A DNA stretch of 19,664 nucleotides, taken from contig CALWEE010000008.1 in the NCBI GenBank assembly GCA_944376975.1, positions 1 through 19,664 of the forward strand. The letters are read 5' to 3'. The position numbers and the translations under genes are program-made. The notes beneath the pieces are model-generated. The model saw nothing but the letters and a program-made list of their open reading frames with translations. It did not search any database and was not told the origin of the DNA. This DNA is from an uncultured Lachnospiraceae bacterium. GTDB lineage: Bacteria; Bacillota; Clostridia; Lachnospirales; Lachnospiraceae. Shown here piece by piece: positions 1-7,635 of this stretch (positions are counted from its first letter, which is position 1; the number at the start of each line of letters is the position of its first letter).

Positions 1-2
1 GA

Positions 3-926
3 AATTTTTATACAGATTTACACGATGACCAGAAGAAAGACGCGATCAATATACGCCGGCTTTCGGACTACGCAAAAGAAAACGGCAGCCGCTTCCTGTT
101 CGCGGTCACGCCCATGAAGACGGCGCTGGAAGAAAATCAATACGCGGGGATCCCGTATAACGATTTTGGCAAAGCGGCGGACGACGTGATCCGATATATG
201 CGCTATTACGGCGTGGATCACCTGGATCTTCGGGAAACGATCCGCGATTCCGGGCTTACGTACGAAGAAACGTTTTACAGGACCGATCATCACTGGAAGA
301 CAGCGGCGGCGTTTGAAGCGTATGCGGCCCTCGCGGAATGGATACGGGACAACGGGGCGGAAGATCTGTTCCGGAACGGCGAGACGACCGACAAGGCGTC
401 TTATGAGATACGGCAATATGAAGATCTGATGTTCGGATCCCAGGGAAGGGACGCCGGTCTGATCTATGCCGACGGGAAAGAAGATTTTGAAGCTTATTTT
501 CCGCTGGAGGACAGCGTTTATTCCGTAAAAGTCGGGAATGTGGACGAGTATACGGTAAGAGAAGGCCGTTTCAGCGACGCTATCCTGAGAGACCATCTGG
601 AAGAAGCGATAGACAATGTATACGAGGACAGTTGTTACGATCTGATGTTCCTCCATGGACTGAGCGACTATCTGTCCATTACGAACCTGGAAAATGAAGA
701 GGGGATCAAAGTCCTCATGCTCCGGGATTCCTACGCTTCTCCGCTGGGAAGTTATCTGGCGCAGAATTGCGGCCAGCTGGACATGATCTATATGCTGGGC
801 AACGACCGGGATAAAATCCTTGATATGATCCGCGAGAATGATTACGATTACGTGATCATGTGCATCTATCCGGAAAACCTGTCGTTGGATAATCTTCAGC
901 TGTTCGAGGATGTGGAATATGAGTAA
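3..926 (+). CDS. DHHW/AlgX-like SGNH-fold protein, N-terminus outside window
   Basis: The reading frame is open from the first complete codon and ends at TAA 924-926, so the N-terminus, probably with a signal or membrane anchor, lies off the left edge. Two family hallmarks are visible: the block FYRTDHHW with the Asp-His-His-Trp signature at 285-296, and a later LRDSYASPL block near 723-745, which fits the nucleophile-serine motif of SGNH/AlgX-type acetyl-transfer proteins. DHHW proteins usually sit beside MBOAT O-acyltransferases and are thought to help acetylate exported polysaccharides outside the membrane; here that role is inferred from family and context. The 3' end overlaps the GH5 gene by 8 nt, indicating one operon. 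Confident on family, moderate on substrate. Confidence 0.82.
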   Translation, partial: NFYTDLHDDQKKDAINIRRLSDYAKENGSRFLFAVTPMKTALEENQYAGIPYNDFGKAADDVIRYMRYYGVDHLDLRETIRDSGLTYEETFYRTDHHWKTAAAFEAYAALAEWIRDNGAEDLFRNGETTDKASYEIRQYEDLMFGSQGRDAGLIYADGKEDFEAYFPLEDSVYSVKVGNVDEYTVREGRFSDAILRDHLEEAIDNVYEDSCYDLMFLHGLSDYLSITNLENEEGIKVLMLRDSYASPLGSYLAQNCGQLDMIYMLGNDRDKILDMIRENDYDYVIMCIYPENLSLDNLQLFEDVEYE

Positions 927-1968
927 AGTCATGCTTAAAAGCGTTTTGACCGCGCTTTTGTGCGCGTTTTTTCTGACGGGCTGCGAAAAGACGGACGAGA
1001 TAAAGGACGCGGTCCCAGAAACGGATAAGGGTATATCTCCGCTTCATGTAGACGGCGGAAAGCTTCGGGATGATGCCGGGGAGACCGTCGTTTTACGGGG
1101 CATGAGCACCCACGGTCTGGGATGGTTTCCCAGATATATCAATTCGGCTTCTTTGGCGTCTCTAAAAGACGCGGGGGCCAACGTGATCCGTCTTGCCATG
1201 TACAGCGGCACAAGCGACGGCTATCTGGAAGAACCCTATAATCTGGATTTTATGTATATCGGTATCGAAAACGCCATTGAACAGGATCTGTACGTGATCG
1301 TAGACTGGCATATACTGGACGAGGCCGATCCCATGATCCATAAAGACGCGGCCGTTGATCTTTTCCGGGAAATATCGGCCCATTATGGCAATATGCCGAA
1401 CATTTTGTATGAAATATGCAACGAGCCCAACGGGGATACGACCTGGGAAGACGTCCGCGCGTATGCCAATGAAGTGATACCGGCCATACGGGAAAACGCT
1501 CCGGACGCGGTCATCCTGGTGGGATCGCCGTCATTTTCCACAGCCATATACGAAGCGATGGAAAATCCCCTCGATTTCGACGATCTGATGTATTCCTATC
1601 ATAAGTACGTGGATGTGTCAAAGGATGAGGAAACCGAATACTATTGGCTGACCAGGGCTGTCGAAGCGGATTTTCCGGTATTTGTCACCGAGTGGGGGAT
1701 CACTTATGGTATGGAAAGCGATATGAGTGAGGGACAACGTTCTTATGACGACAGCATGACGTTATATCTGGATCCGGCCCGTCAGTTCCTGGATTATCTT
1801 GAAGAAAACCAGATCAGCTGGTGCGGGTGGGCTTTGTCAAATTCCGATGAGATCCACGCGGCCATAAAAAAAGACTGCGATAAACTGAGCGGTTGGACTC
1901 AGGAAGATCTGAACCAGGGCGGGAAACTGATGTTTTCATATTTTAAAAACGAGGAGGAGCGACGATGA
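919..1968 (+). CDS. GH5 endoglucanase-like lipoprotein
   Basis: This 349-residue protein starts with a lipoprotein signal: a basic tip, a hydrophobic stretch and a lipobox ending LTGC at about residue 22. The remainder is a glycoside hydrolase family 5 barrel. It has an ICNEP block with the acid/base Glu at residue 169, a SYHKY block, and a VTEWG block with the nucleophile Glu at residue 258, so both catalytic residues are present. I chose ATG 919 over ATG 910 because GAGG at 906-909 sits 9 nt ahead of 919 but directly abuts 910. GH5 enzymes with these motifs cut beta-1,4-glucans or related mannans. As an extracytoplasmic lipoprotein next to a DHHW gene, it may trim a polymer the cell makes itself, like CcsZ of the Clostridioides cellulose locus. 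Its stop overlaps the next start (ATGA). Confidence 0.9.
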   Translation: MSKVMLKSVLTALLCAFFLTGCEKTDEIKDAVPETDKGISPLHVDGGKLRDDAGETVVLRGMSTHGLGWFPRYINSASLASLKDAGANVIRLAMYSGTSDGYLEEPYNLDFMYIGIENAIEQDLYVIVDWHILDEADPMIHKDAAVDLFREISAHYGNMPNILYEICNEPNGDTTWEDVRAYANEVIPAIRENAPDAVILVGSPSFSTAIYEAMENPLDFDDLMYSYHKYVDVSKDEETEYYWLTRAVEADFPVFVTEWGITYGMESDMSEGQRSYDDSMTLYLDPARQFLDYLEENQISWCGWALSNSDEIHAAIKKDCDKLSGWTQEDLNQGGKLMFSYFKNEEERR

Positions 1969-2798
1969 ACAGAAGACGAGAAGGGCTTTTCTGGATATTG
2001 CGTATGATAGGGATCGTCGTCCTTGCCTGCGGCATGTACGCGTTGATCCACATATTGTCATCTTCAGGCGGTCCGGTGGAACCCATGAAAATACTGTTCG
2101 CGCCAACTGAGGATGACGCGGACTGTACGATCCTTATAAACCGGGATAAAACCGTCATGATCGATACGGGCGAAGCCGGAGATTTCGCGGCCATAGATAA
2201 GACCTTAAAAGAAAATGACATCACGTCCATTGATTGCCTGATCCTCACCCATCCGGATAAAGACCATATCGGCAGCGCCCTGGAGATCATGGAAAACTAT
2301 GAAGTGAAACAGGTAGTGGAACCGTATTACGATCTGGACAACGAAAGATCTCAGGCGGTCAACGACCGGATCGGATCAGAAAATATCCCGTGTCTCATAC
2401 CAACGCGTGAAAGAAAGATCGTGCTGGGCGATATGAAATTGACCATCTATCCGCCGGAAGAATTCGTTTATGATAATGACAATAATTATTCGCTGGCCGT
2501 CCATGTTTCCCATGGGGAGAAGACGCTGTTCTTTCCGGGAGACGCCATGCGGAAGCGGACAGAGGAATTGATGGGGCTGCCGGTGGAAAACGTGGACCTG
2601 TATAAGATGAGTTATCATGGAAGGGATCATGAAGGCGCGAAAGAACTGCTTGAAAAACTGGATCCGAAGATCCTTGTCATAACCGCTTCCGAAGCGGAAC
2701 CGGAGGTGGAAAGCCTTCTGGATGGAAAGACGGTTTTTTATACCGTGCCATCGGGAGCCGCTTTTATCAGTGACGGAGAACGTATCCTTGAACAATAA
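1965..2798 (+). CDS. Membrane-anchored ComEC-like metallo-beta-lactamase-fold hydrolase
   Basis: This 277-residue protein begins with a basic stretch and one transmembrane segment (about residues 10-30). A metallo-hydrolase domain follows. The metal-binding block THPDKDHIG has His96, Asp98, Asp100 and His101. A later NYSLAVHVSHG...FFPGDA block and a SYHGR block resemble the C-terminal nuclease-like domain of ComEC/Rec2. There is no ComEC permease domain, so this is a stand-alone anchored hydrolase, probably facing outward. GAGGAGG at 1951-1957 is the ribosome binding site, and the start overlaps the GH5 stop by 4 nt, so translation is probably coupled. Its substrate is unknown; nucleic acid, phosphodiester or a polysaccharide precursor are all possible. 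It is the last gene before a terminator. Confidence 0.8.
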   Translation: MNRRREGLFWILRMIGIVVLACGMYALIHILSSSGGPVEPMKILFAPTEDDADCTILINRDKTVMIDTGEAGDFAAIDKTLKENDITSIDCLILTHPDKDHIGSALEIMENYEVKQVVEPYYDLDNERSQAVNDRIGSENIPCLIPTRERKIVLGDMKLTIYPPEEFVYDNDNNYSLAVHVSHGEKTLFFPGDAMRKRTEELMGLPVENVDLYKMSYHGRDHEGAKELLEKLDPKILVITASEAEPEVESLLDGKTVFYTVPSGAAFISDGERILEQ

Positions 2799-2803
2799 GC
2801 AAA

Positions 2804-2850
2804 AACTCTGCCGAAAAAGACCAAAACGATCTTCTAAGCAGAGTTTTTTT
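2804..2850. terminator. Bidirectional intrinsic terminator between convergent genes
   Basis: The arms AACTCTGC (2804-2811) and GCAGAGTT (2838-2845) pair perfectly, with a smaller inner AAGA/TCTT pairing possible in the loop. A T run follows on the + strand (2844-2850). On the - strand the run of A at 2801-2805 gives T5. It lies in the 52-nt gap between two convergent stops, so it serves both the hydrolase operon and the recombinase operon. Confidence 0.85.
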
Positions 2851-3912
2851 CTATCCGTCGTTTCGTTTTTCCCGCAGGGTGACTGCTTTGGCCGCCATGC
2901 GGCGCCGGTTGTCTTCCAGGGCGGCATAGTGTTTTTTAGTCGTGTTCACGTCCTTGTGGCCAAGTACGTCGGCGACCAGGTAGATGTCCCCGGTTTCCCG
3001 GTAGAGGCTGGTGCCGTAGGTGCTGCGCAGCTTATGGGGCGTGATGTTTTTCATGGTGGTGACCGTCCGGGAATATTTTTTGACCAGATTTTCAATGGAG
3101 CGGACCGTCATCCTTTTTCTCTGGAGAGAGAGGAAAAGGGCGTTTTCGTGTCCCGGCTGGGCTGTGATGTTTTCCCGTTCTTCCAGATAGGAAAGCAGCG
3201 CGTCGCGGACTTCGTCGCTGAAATAAACGACCACTTCATTGCCGCCTTTCCGGATGATGCGGATGCCGTTGTTGTCCAGATCCACGTCATTCAGATCCAG
3301 CCCCACACATTCGGAAACACGGATGCCGGTCCCGAGAAAGAGGGTGAGCAGCGCCAGATCCCGGACTTTTGTTTTTTCATGGAAAGCCTGCTGGCGTTTG
3401 GTGAGTTTTTCTCCGGATTCCACATGATCCAGCAATCGGGCCACCTCGTCCACATCCAGCCGGATGATGTTTTTCTCGTGAAGCTTCGGGGCGTTTATAA
3501 GGGAAGCCGGGTTGGTAAAGATGAGTTCCTTGCGGAAAAAATAGTTGTAAAACGTTTTCAGGGAAGCCAGTTTCCGGGACAGGCCCTTTTCGGTGTTCGT
3601 ATAGGTTTTTCCGTCCCTTTCATATAATTTCAGGTATTCCAGATATTCCTCGATATCGAGGGCTTTGATCTCATCCAGGATGGACATGGGTACGTCCCGC
3701 ATGGCGTATGACGCGAAGACGGGATTATTTTCCCGCATAAACTCGAAGAAGATGCGCAGGTCGTAGGCGTATCCCAGACGGGTGCGGACCGACGTCCTCG
3801 GTTCGATGCCCCTGAAAAAGGTACCGGTAAAATGGGGAAGTTCGGTCATGACGGCCCGGAGCTTTTTCTGGCTGTCCATATTGGATCTTTCCTGGTAGGT
3901 ATATTCTTTCAT
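2851..3912 (-). CDS. Xer-like tyrosine recombinase
   Basis: This 353-residue protein has an N-terminal SAM-like core-binding domain (about residues 35-130) and a C-terminal catalytic domain. The full catalytic set is visible: Arg198 in GTGIRVSE, Lys222 in the IRKGG turn, His293 and Arg296 in HKLRS, His319 in LGHKD, and the nucleophile Tyr329 in KKHY. I chose ATG 3912 because AAGGGG (3921-3926) lies 8 nt upstream; a GTG at 3921 would overlap that site. It is about 50 residues longer than classical XerC/XerD, mainly at the N-terminus. It lies 37 nt downstream of ttcA in the same direction, with no phage genes or attachment-site repeats nearby. It is therefore more likely a resident Xer-type enzyme than the integrase of an element. 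Whether it acts at dif cannot be judged from this window. Confidence 0.88.
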   Translation of the reverse strand: MKEYTYQERSNMDSQKKLRAVMTELPHFTGTFFRGIEPRTSVRTRLGYAYDLRIFFEFMRENNPVFASYAMRDVPMSILDEIKALDIEEYLEYLKLYERDGKTYTNTEKGLSRKLASLKTFYNYFFRKELIFTNPASLINAPKLHEKNIIRLDVDEVARLLDHVESGEKLTKRQQAFHEKTKVRDLALLTLFLGTGIRVSECVGLDLNDVDLDNNGIRIIRKGGNEVVVYFSDEVRDALLSYLEERENITAQPGHENALFLSLQRKRMTVRSIENLVKKYSRTVTTMKNITPHKLRSTYGTSLYRETGDIYLVADVLGHKDVNTTKKHYAALEDNRRRMAAKAVTLREKRNDG

Positions 3913-3949
3913 GTGGATCACCCCTTAGTAGAGACTGTAAAAGATCAGG

Positions 3950-4681
3950 TCACAGGGCATTGTCCGCCGGCGGCCAGCCATGGATATTGCCGTTGAGTAT
4001 GGCGCGGAACATTTTGTCGGTCACGCCGTTATTTTCCCGGTTGAGAGAGAGCAGGAGCTGTTTGACGTATTCCCGTTTTGTGTAACCGTCGGCCGGACAG
4101 GGATTTTTCGAGACGGGAAGGTCATATTTGTTCCTGAAGCCGACGATATCCGCCTCGGATACATAAAGGAGCGGCCGGATGACGGTCAGGTCCATCCGGT
4201 CCAGATAGGTCACCGGGGAATAGCAGTAGAACCGGCCTTCAAACATGAGGGACATGAGCATGGTCTCCACCAGGTCGTCCCGATGGTGACCGTAGGCCAC
4301 TTTATTGCATCCGATTTTTTTAGCGAAATCATTTAAGGAGCCTTTGCGCATTTTGGCACAGAGGGAACAGGGGTTCTTTTCTTTTCTTTCCTCAAAAATG
4401 ATGGAGCCGATATCGGTTTTTAACGCTTTGTAGGGAACATCCAGGTCTTCGCACAGTTTTTGGATCTTTTCGGTGGAAAAACCGGGAAAGCCCAGATCAA
4501 CGGTGATGGCCGTGATCTCAAAGGGATTGGGATAAAAACGGCGCAGGCCGTTGAGCGCGTATAAAAGGGTCAGGCTGTCTTTGCCTCCGGAAATGCCGAT
4601 GGCGATCTTGTCGCCGGGCTCGATCATATGATACGTGTCGACCGCCTTGCGCGTATAGCTTAACAGCTGCTGAAGTTTCAT
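3950..4681 (-). CDS. ttcA: TtcA-family tRNA 2-thiocytidine synthetase
   Basis: This 243-residue PP-loop ATP pyrophosphatase has SGGKDS at residues 31-36, which binds and adenylates with ATP. It also has a CxxC pair (Cys105, Cys108) and a third cysteine at residue 195 in a KNPCPADG block. That cysteine arrangement matches TtcA proteins, which hold an iron-sulfur cluster and thiolate cytidine 32 of certain tRNAs. The ATG at 4681 is preceded by AAAGGA about 11 nt upstream. The gene is first in a two-gene operon with the recombinase and has a good promoter at 4762-4790. Related PP-loop thiolases cannot be fully excluded, but the three cysteines favour TtcA. Confidence 0.85.
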   Translation of the reverse strand: MKLQQLLSYTRKAVDTYHMIEPGDKIAIGISGGKDSLTLLYALNGLRRFYPNPFEITAITVDLGFPGFSTEKIQKLCEDLDVPYKALKTDIGSIIFEERKEKNPCSLCAKMRKGSLNDFAKKIGCNKVAYGHHRDDLVETMLMSLMFEGRFYCYSPVTYLDRMDLTVIRPLLYVSEADIVGFRNKYDLPVSKNPCPADGYTKREYVKQLLLSLNRENNGVTDKMFRAILNGNIHGWPPADNAL

Positions 4682-4761
4682 ATATGCGGCGTTCCTTTCT
4701 GTTATGTATTCTGTATTGCAACGATCTGTGACCGTACATCAACGTTGGACGTTCATTGTTC

Positions 4762-4790
4762 ATTATACATGGGCGTGGAAAAGAAAACAA
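4762..4790 (-). promoter_or_regulatory. Sigma-A type promoter of ttcA
   Basis: On the - strand, a -35 box TTGTTT (4785-4790) and a perfect -10 box TATAAT (4762-4767) are separated by exactly 17 nt. Transcription would start near 4755, giving a leader of about 75 nt before ttcA. The gene-free stretch 4682-4982 holds this promoter, a 12-bp tandem repeat just upstream of the -35 box, and a hairpin at 4937-4976. I see no other gene in it. Confidence 0.75.
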
Positions 4791-4794
4791 CTGA

Positions 4795-4818
4795 TTTTTA
4801 AGCCGCTTTTTAAGCCGC
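4795..4818. repeat. Two-copy perfect 12-bp tandem repeat upstream of the ttcA promoter
   Basis: TTTTTAAGCCGC occurs twice in direct succession (4795-4806 and 4807-4818). It ends 4 nt upstream of the ttcA -35 box as read on the - strand. Each copy presents an A-rich tract, so it could act as an UP-element-like or regulator-binding sequence. A slippage duplication without function is equally possible. Confidence 0.6.
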
Positions 4819-4936
4819 GGCCAAAGCCGCCGGGACAAAAGAGGCCGGATAAAGGCTGTATGGACTGTCTGTTCCAAAAACGGACTAATTATTCGGAAAA
4901 GCTGTGTTTCGCGAATAGATACATGCCAAAGGATAG

Positions 4937-4985
4937 ACCGGGCAAGATCCAGTCATCGCTGCTGCTTTTGCCCGGTTTATTTTTA
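4937..4985. terminator. Intrinsic terminator after rluD
   Basis: A 9-bp stem, ACCGGGCAA (4937-4945) with TTGCCCGGT (4968-4976), lies just beyond the rluD stop, where the aroB-lspA-rluD operon should end. On the - strand the following tract is only moderately T-rich (CTATCCTTT). On the + strand it is better (TTTATTTTTA), although no + strand gene precedes it. Confidence 0.65.
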
Positions 4986-5915
4986 TCCGTAACGTTTTTC
5001 AAGTTTTACGAGCAGGTCTTTAAAGTAATCCGGAAGTTCGGAATCAAATTCCATGTATGTTCCGGTGGTTGGATGGACGAACCCGAATACCTTCGCGTGG
5101 AGCGTCTGGCCTTCCAGTTTGAAAGGCTGCCTGGACGGTCCATACACGGTGTCGCCCAGCAACGGATGGCCGATGGACGCCATGTGTACCCGGATCTGAT
5201 GGGTCCGGCCGGTTTCAAGGGTACATTCCACATACGTATAGGCGCCAAATCGTTTAAGCACCCGATAATGGGTCACGGCCTCCTTGCCGTTTTTCGGGTT
5301 GACCGCCATTTTTTTCCGGTCTGTCCCGTGCCGTCCGATGGGCGCGTTGATGGTCCCGCTATCCGCTTTCAGATCGCCGTATACGATGGCGTGATATTTT
5401 CGCGTGATGCTGTGTACTTTCAGCTGATCGGCAATGGACTGATGGGCCGCGTCGTTTTTACAGACGATGAGAAGCCCGGTCGTATCCTTGTCGATCCGAT
5501 GGACAATACCCGGACGCAGGACGCCGTTGATGGATGAAAGGCTATCCCGGCAATGATATAAAAGACCGTTGACCAGCGTATGATCCGGATGGCCCGCGCT
5601 TGGATGGACGACCAGTCCTTTGGGCTTGTTGACGATCAGGATATCGTCGTCTTCATACCGGATATCCAGATCCATCGCCTGAGGCTTGATATCGGCCATT
5701 TCAGGCGCCGGAACGGTGACATGGATAACGTCCCCGCCCTTGACGGTCTCGCCCGGTTTAAGGGCTTTTCTGCCGTTTATATGGACATTTTCTTTAATGA
5801 GCTTCTGGATATAGGAACGGGACATATCCGGCAGCCTGTCGGCGAGGAACCGGTCCAGGCGGGCGCCGCCGCGGTCCTCTTCCACCTGGATGGCGTAAGT
5901 CTTATCTTCCGGCAT
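4983..5915 (-). CDS. rluD: RluD/RluA-family 23S rRNA pseudouridine synthase
   Basis: This protein of about 310 residues has an N-terminal S4 RNA-binding domain (about residues 14-70) and a RluA-type catalytic domain. The signature HRIDKDTTGLL contains the catalytic Asp142, and a GRTHQIRVH block follows further on. RluD-type enzymes isomerise uridines in helix 69 of 23S rRNA; the exact target here is inferred. The start is either GTG 5918 or ATG 5915, both overlapping the lspA stop. I prefer ATG 5915 because AAAGGA (5926-5931) is then about 10 nt away. It is the last gene of the aroB-lspA-rluD operon, equivalent to ylyB next to lspA in Bacillus. Confidence 0.93.
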   Translation of the reverse strand: MPEDKTYAIQVEEDRGGARLDRFLADRLPDMSRSYIQKLIKENVHINGRKALKPGETVKGGDVIHVTVPAPEMADIKPQAMDLDIRYEDDDILIVNKPKGLVVHPSAGHPDHTLVNGLLYHCRDSLSSINGVLRPGIVHRIDKDTTGLLIVCKNDAAHQSIADQLKVHSITRKYHAIVYGDLKADSGTINAPIGRHGTDRKKMAVNPKNGKEAVTHYRVLKRFGAYTYVECTLETGRTHQIRVHMASIGHPLLGDTVYGPSRQPFKLEGQTLHAKVFGFVHPTTGTYMEFDSELPDYFKDLLVKLEKRYG

Positions 5916-6454
5916 CACTCGTCTGTCCTTTCCGTTTCGGATATATCCGGTATCTTTTTCCTGCCCTTCCCGGAGAAGATAAAATCAAGATCGTGGTCGC
6001 CCTTATAGTAAAACAGGATCAGAAGGATAAGGAAGAAGGCGGAAACCGTCACGTAAATGTCGGCCACGTTGAAGATCGGGAAATCGATCAGCCGGAAATA
6101 GATGAAATCCACCACATAATGGCGGACCAGCCGGTCGATCAGGTTGCCCGCGGCGCCCGCGGCCAGGAATACGCCGATGATCTTCAGGGGAAGGTATTTT
6201 TTTTCATCCGGTACGCGCCGGTACAGAACGATCAACAGGATCAGTATGACGATGGTGACCACGCTGAGGATGTGAAAAGATCCCTGCATCAGCCCCCATA
6301 CCGCGCCCCGGTTTTCGTGATAATAAAACGAAAGGACGCCGGGGATAAGCACGGCCTCGCCCACAGGCGCGAGCCGGGTCACCGCCAGGTATTTGGTCAG
6401 CTGATCCAGCAGGATCAGCAGGATAACGGCTCCGAAACCTTTGATATATTTCAT
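5915..6454 (-). CDS. lspA: Lipoprotein signal peptidase II
   Basis: This 179-residue integral membrane protein has four hydrophobic segments. The catalytic aspartates are Asp116 in the VVDFIYF block and Asp132 in the FNVAD block, and the GNLIDR and ENRGAVWG family motifs are present. It cuts prolipoproteins ahead of the lipidated cysteine. Probable local substrates include the GH5 lipoprotein and the DacA-type lipoprotein, both of which have lipoboxes. ATG 6454 was chosen over GTG 6460 because AGGTG stands 7 nt upstream of it; the start overlaps the aroB stop as ATGA. The C-terminus carries a charged tail after the last membrane segment. Confidence 0.95.
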   Translation of the reverse strand: MKYIKGFGAVILLILLDQLTKYLAVTRLAPVGEAVLIPGVLSFYYHENRGAVWGLMQGSFHILSVVTIVILILLIVLYRRVPDEKKYLPLKIIGVFLAAGAAGNLIDRLVRHYVVDFIYFRLIDFPIFNVADIYVTVSAFFLILLILFYYKGDHDLDFIFSGKGRKKIPDISETERTDE

Positions 6455-7533
6455 AGACACGCACCTATACCCTTCATAAGTTCTTCGTCGGTCACTGTCC
6501 GGTCCATAACGGCTTCGCCGATCTTTTTAAGAAGGATGAACCGGATCTTGCCGCCGTCCATCTTCTTGTCCAGTTTCGTTGCGCGCAGGATGGCCTCCGG
6601 CGAAAGTTCTTTCACCTGGCATGGCAGGCCAAAGGAAAGAAGGGTTTTTTTCATATCCGCGAAATCTTCCGGTGAAATAAAACCGCGGGATACGGAAATG
6701 GCCGCCGCCGCGATCATGCCGGCGGCAACGCATTCGCCGTGGAGCATGGAAAAGTCTTTCAGTTTTTCGATGGAATGGCCGACGGTATGGCCGAAATTGA
6801 GAAGCGCCCGCTCGCCTTTTTCCAATGGATCGTTTTCCACAACGGCCCGTTTGATCTGGCAGCTTCTCTCGATCATGGTTTCAAGAGCCTCGTACTCTCC
6901 CGCCATGATGGCTTTCGCGTTTGCCCCCAGCCATTCGTAATAGGCTTTGTCCCGGATCAGGCCATGTTTGATCACTTCGGCCATTCCGGAAGAAAACTGC
7001 CGTTCATCCAGCGTACGCAGCGTATTTAAGTTCATATAGACCAGTTTCGGCTGCCAGAAGGCGCCCACCATATTTTTATACTGGCGGAAATCCACGCCGG
7101 TCTTTCCGCCGATGCTGCTGTCGCACTGGGCCAGTAACGTGGTCGGTATCTGGATGAACGCGATGCCTCTTAAATAGGTGGCGGCGGCATATCCGGTCAT
7201 ATCGCCTGTCACGCCGCCTCCCAGCGCGATCAGGAGGTCATTCCGGTCGAACTGCTCGTTAATGAGCAAAGTATAGAGGTCCTGTATCGTATCCAGATGC
7301 TTGCTGGCCTCTCCGGCCTCAAAAACAAAATGGACCACTTTGCCGGCAGCCTGGGCGCAGATGGCCTCTACGGCGTCCAGATATAAGGGAGCCACCTGGC
7401 TGTCTGTGACGACGCAGACGCGGCGGCCGGAATAAGGCGATCCTTTAAGGAAGGTCAGAAGGCCGTCAAAGGAATCATCCAGATAAATATCATATATTTT
7501 CTGTCCGTCTTTGCTGATCGGTATCACTTTCAC
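6451..7533 (-). CDS. aroB: 3-dehydroquinate synthase
   Basis: This 360-residue protein carries out step two of the shikimate pathway, converting DAHP to 3-dehydroquinate with NAD and a divalent metal. Visible are the nucleotide-binding GGGVTGDMTG block (from residue 105), the SSIGGKTGVD block (139-148), and metal ligands Glu186 in GMAEVIKHG, His249 in NFGHTVGH and His265 in LHGE. Length is normal. The start is a GTG; the frame closes with a stop three codons upstream and the only other close option is GTG 7527. A weak AAGTGAG (7544-7550) lies 10 nt ahead. It is the only shikimate gene here and leads the lspA-rluD operon, occupying the place where Bacillus has ileS. Confidence 0.95.
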   Translation of the reverse strand: MKVIPISKDGQKIYDIYLDDSFDGLLTFLKGSPYSGRRVCVVTDSQVAPLYLDAVEAICAQAAGKVVHFVFEAGEASKHLDTIQDLYTLLINEQFDRNDLLIALGGGVTGDMTGYAAATYLRGIAFIQIPTTLLAQCDSSIGGKTGVDFRQYKNMVGAFWQPKLVYMNLNTLRTLDERQFSSGMAEVIKHGLIRDKAYYEWLGANAKAIMAGEYEALETMIERSCQIKRAVVENDPLEKGERALLNFGHTVGHSIEKLKDFSMLHGECVAAGMIAAAAISVSRGFISPEDFADMKKTLLSFGLPCQVKELSPEAILRATKLDKKMDGGKIRFILLKKIGEAVMDRTVTDEELMKGIGACL

Positions 7534-7556
7534 TTTATATCAACTCACTTATTCGT

Positions 7557-7584
7557 AATGTATCGTCATGACGATGGTTTCCAA
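7557..7584 (-). promoter_or_regulatory. Putative aroB promoter with a palindromic operator-like spacer
   Basis: On the - strand, TTGGAA (7579-7584) and TACATT (7557-7562) are 16 nt apart and match the consensus at four of six positions each. The spacer contains most of the perfect 14-bp palindrome ATCGTCATGACGAT (7562-7575). A palindrome between -35 and -10 is a typical repressor position. The promoter is weak by sequence, and the -35 box overlaps the T tract of the divIVA terminator. Confidence 0.4.
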
Positions 7585-7620
7585 AAAGAAAGTCTGCCAG
7601 AAGCGCGTTTCCGGCAGACT
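7583..7620 (-). terminator. Intrinsic terminator of the divIVA operon
   Basis: AGTCTGCC (7591-7598) and GGCAGACT (7613-7620) form a perfect 8-bp stem that extends through a mismatch by GAA/TTC. On the - strand a T-rich tract, TTTCTTTTT, follows. It lies 15 nt past the divIVA stop and separates the division cluster from aroB. Confidence 0.88.
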
Positions 7621-7635
7621 GCTCTGCTTTTGATA

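Noticed and set aside
18..932. Long open frame on the - strand opposite the DHHW gene
   Set aside because: It mirrors a well-supported + strand gene, has no recognisable domain, and lacks a ribosome binding site with an operon context.
2722..3627. 301-codon open frame on the + strand opposite the recombinase
   Set aside because: It crosses a strong terminator and the antisense of a gene with a full catalytic set; composition is that of a shadow frame.
4704..5537. 277-codon + strand frame over the ttcA upstream region and rluD
   Set aside because: It runs antisense through RluD and through a terminator hairpin; no domain is recognisable.
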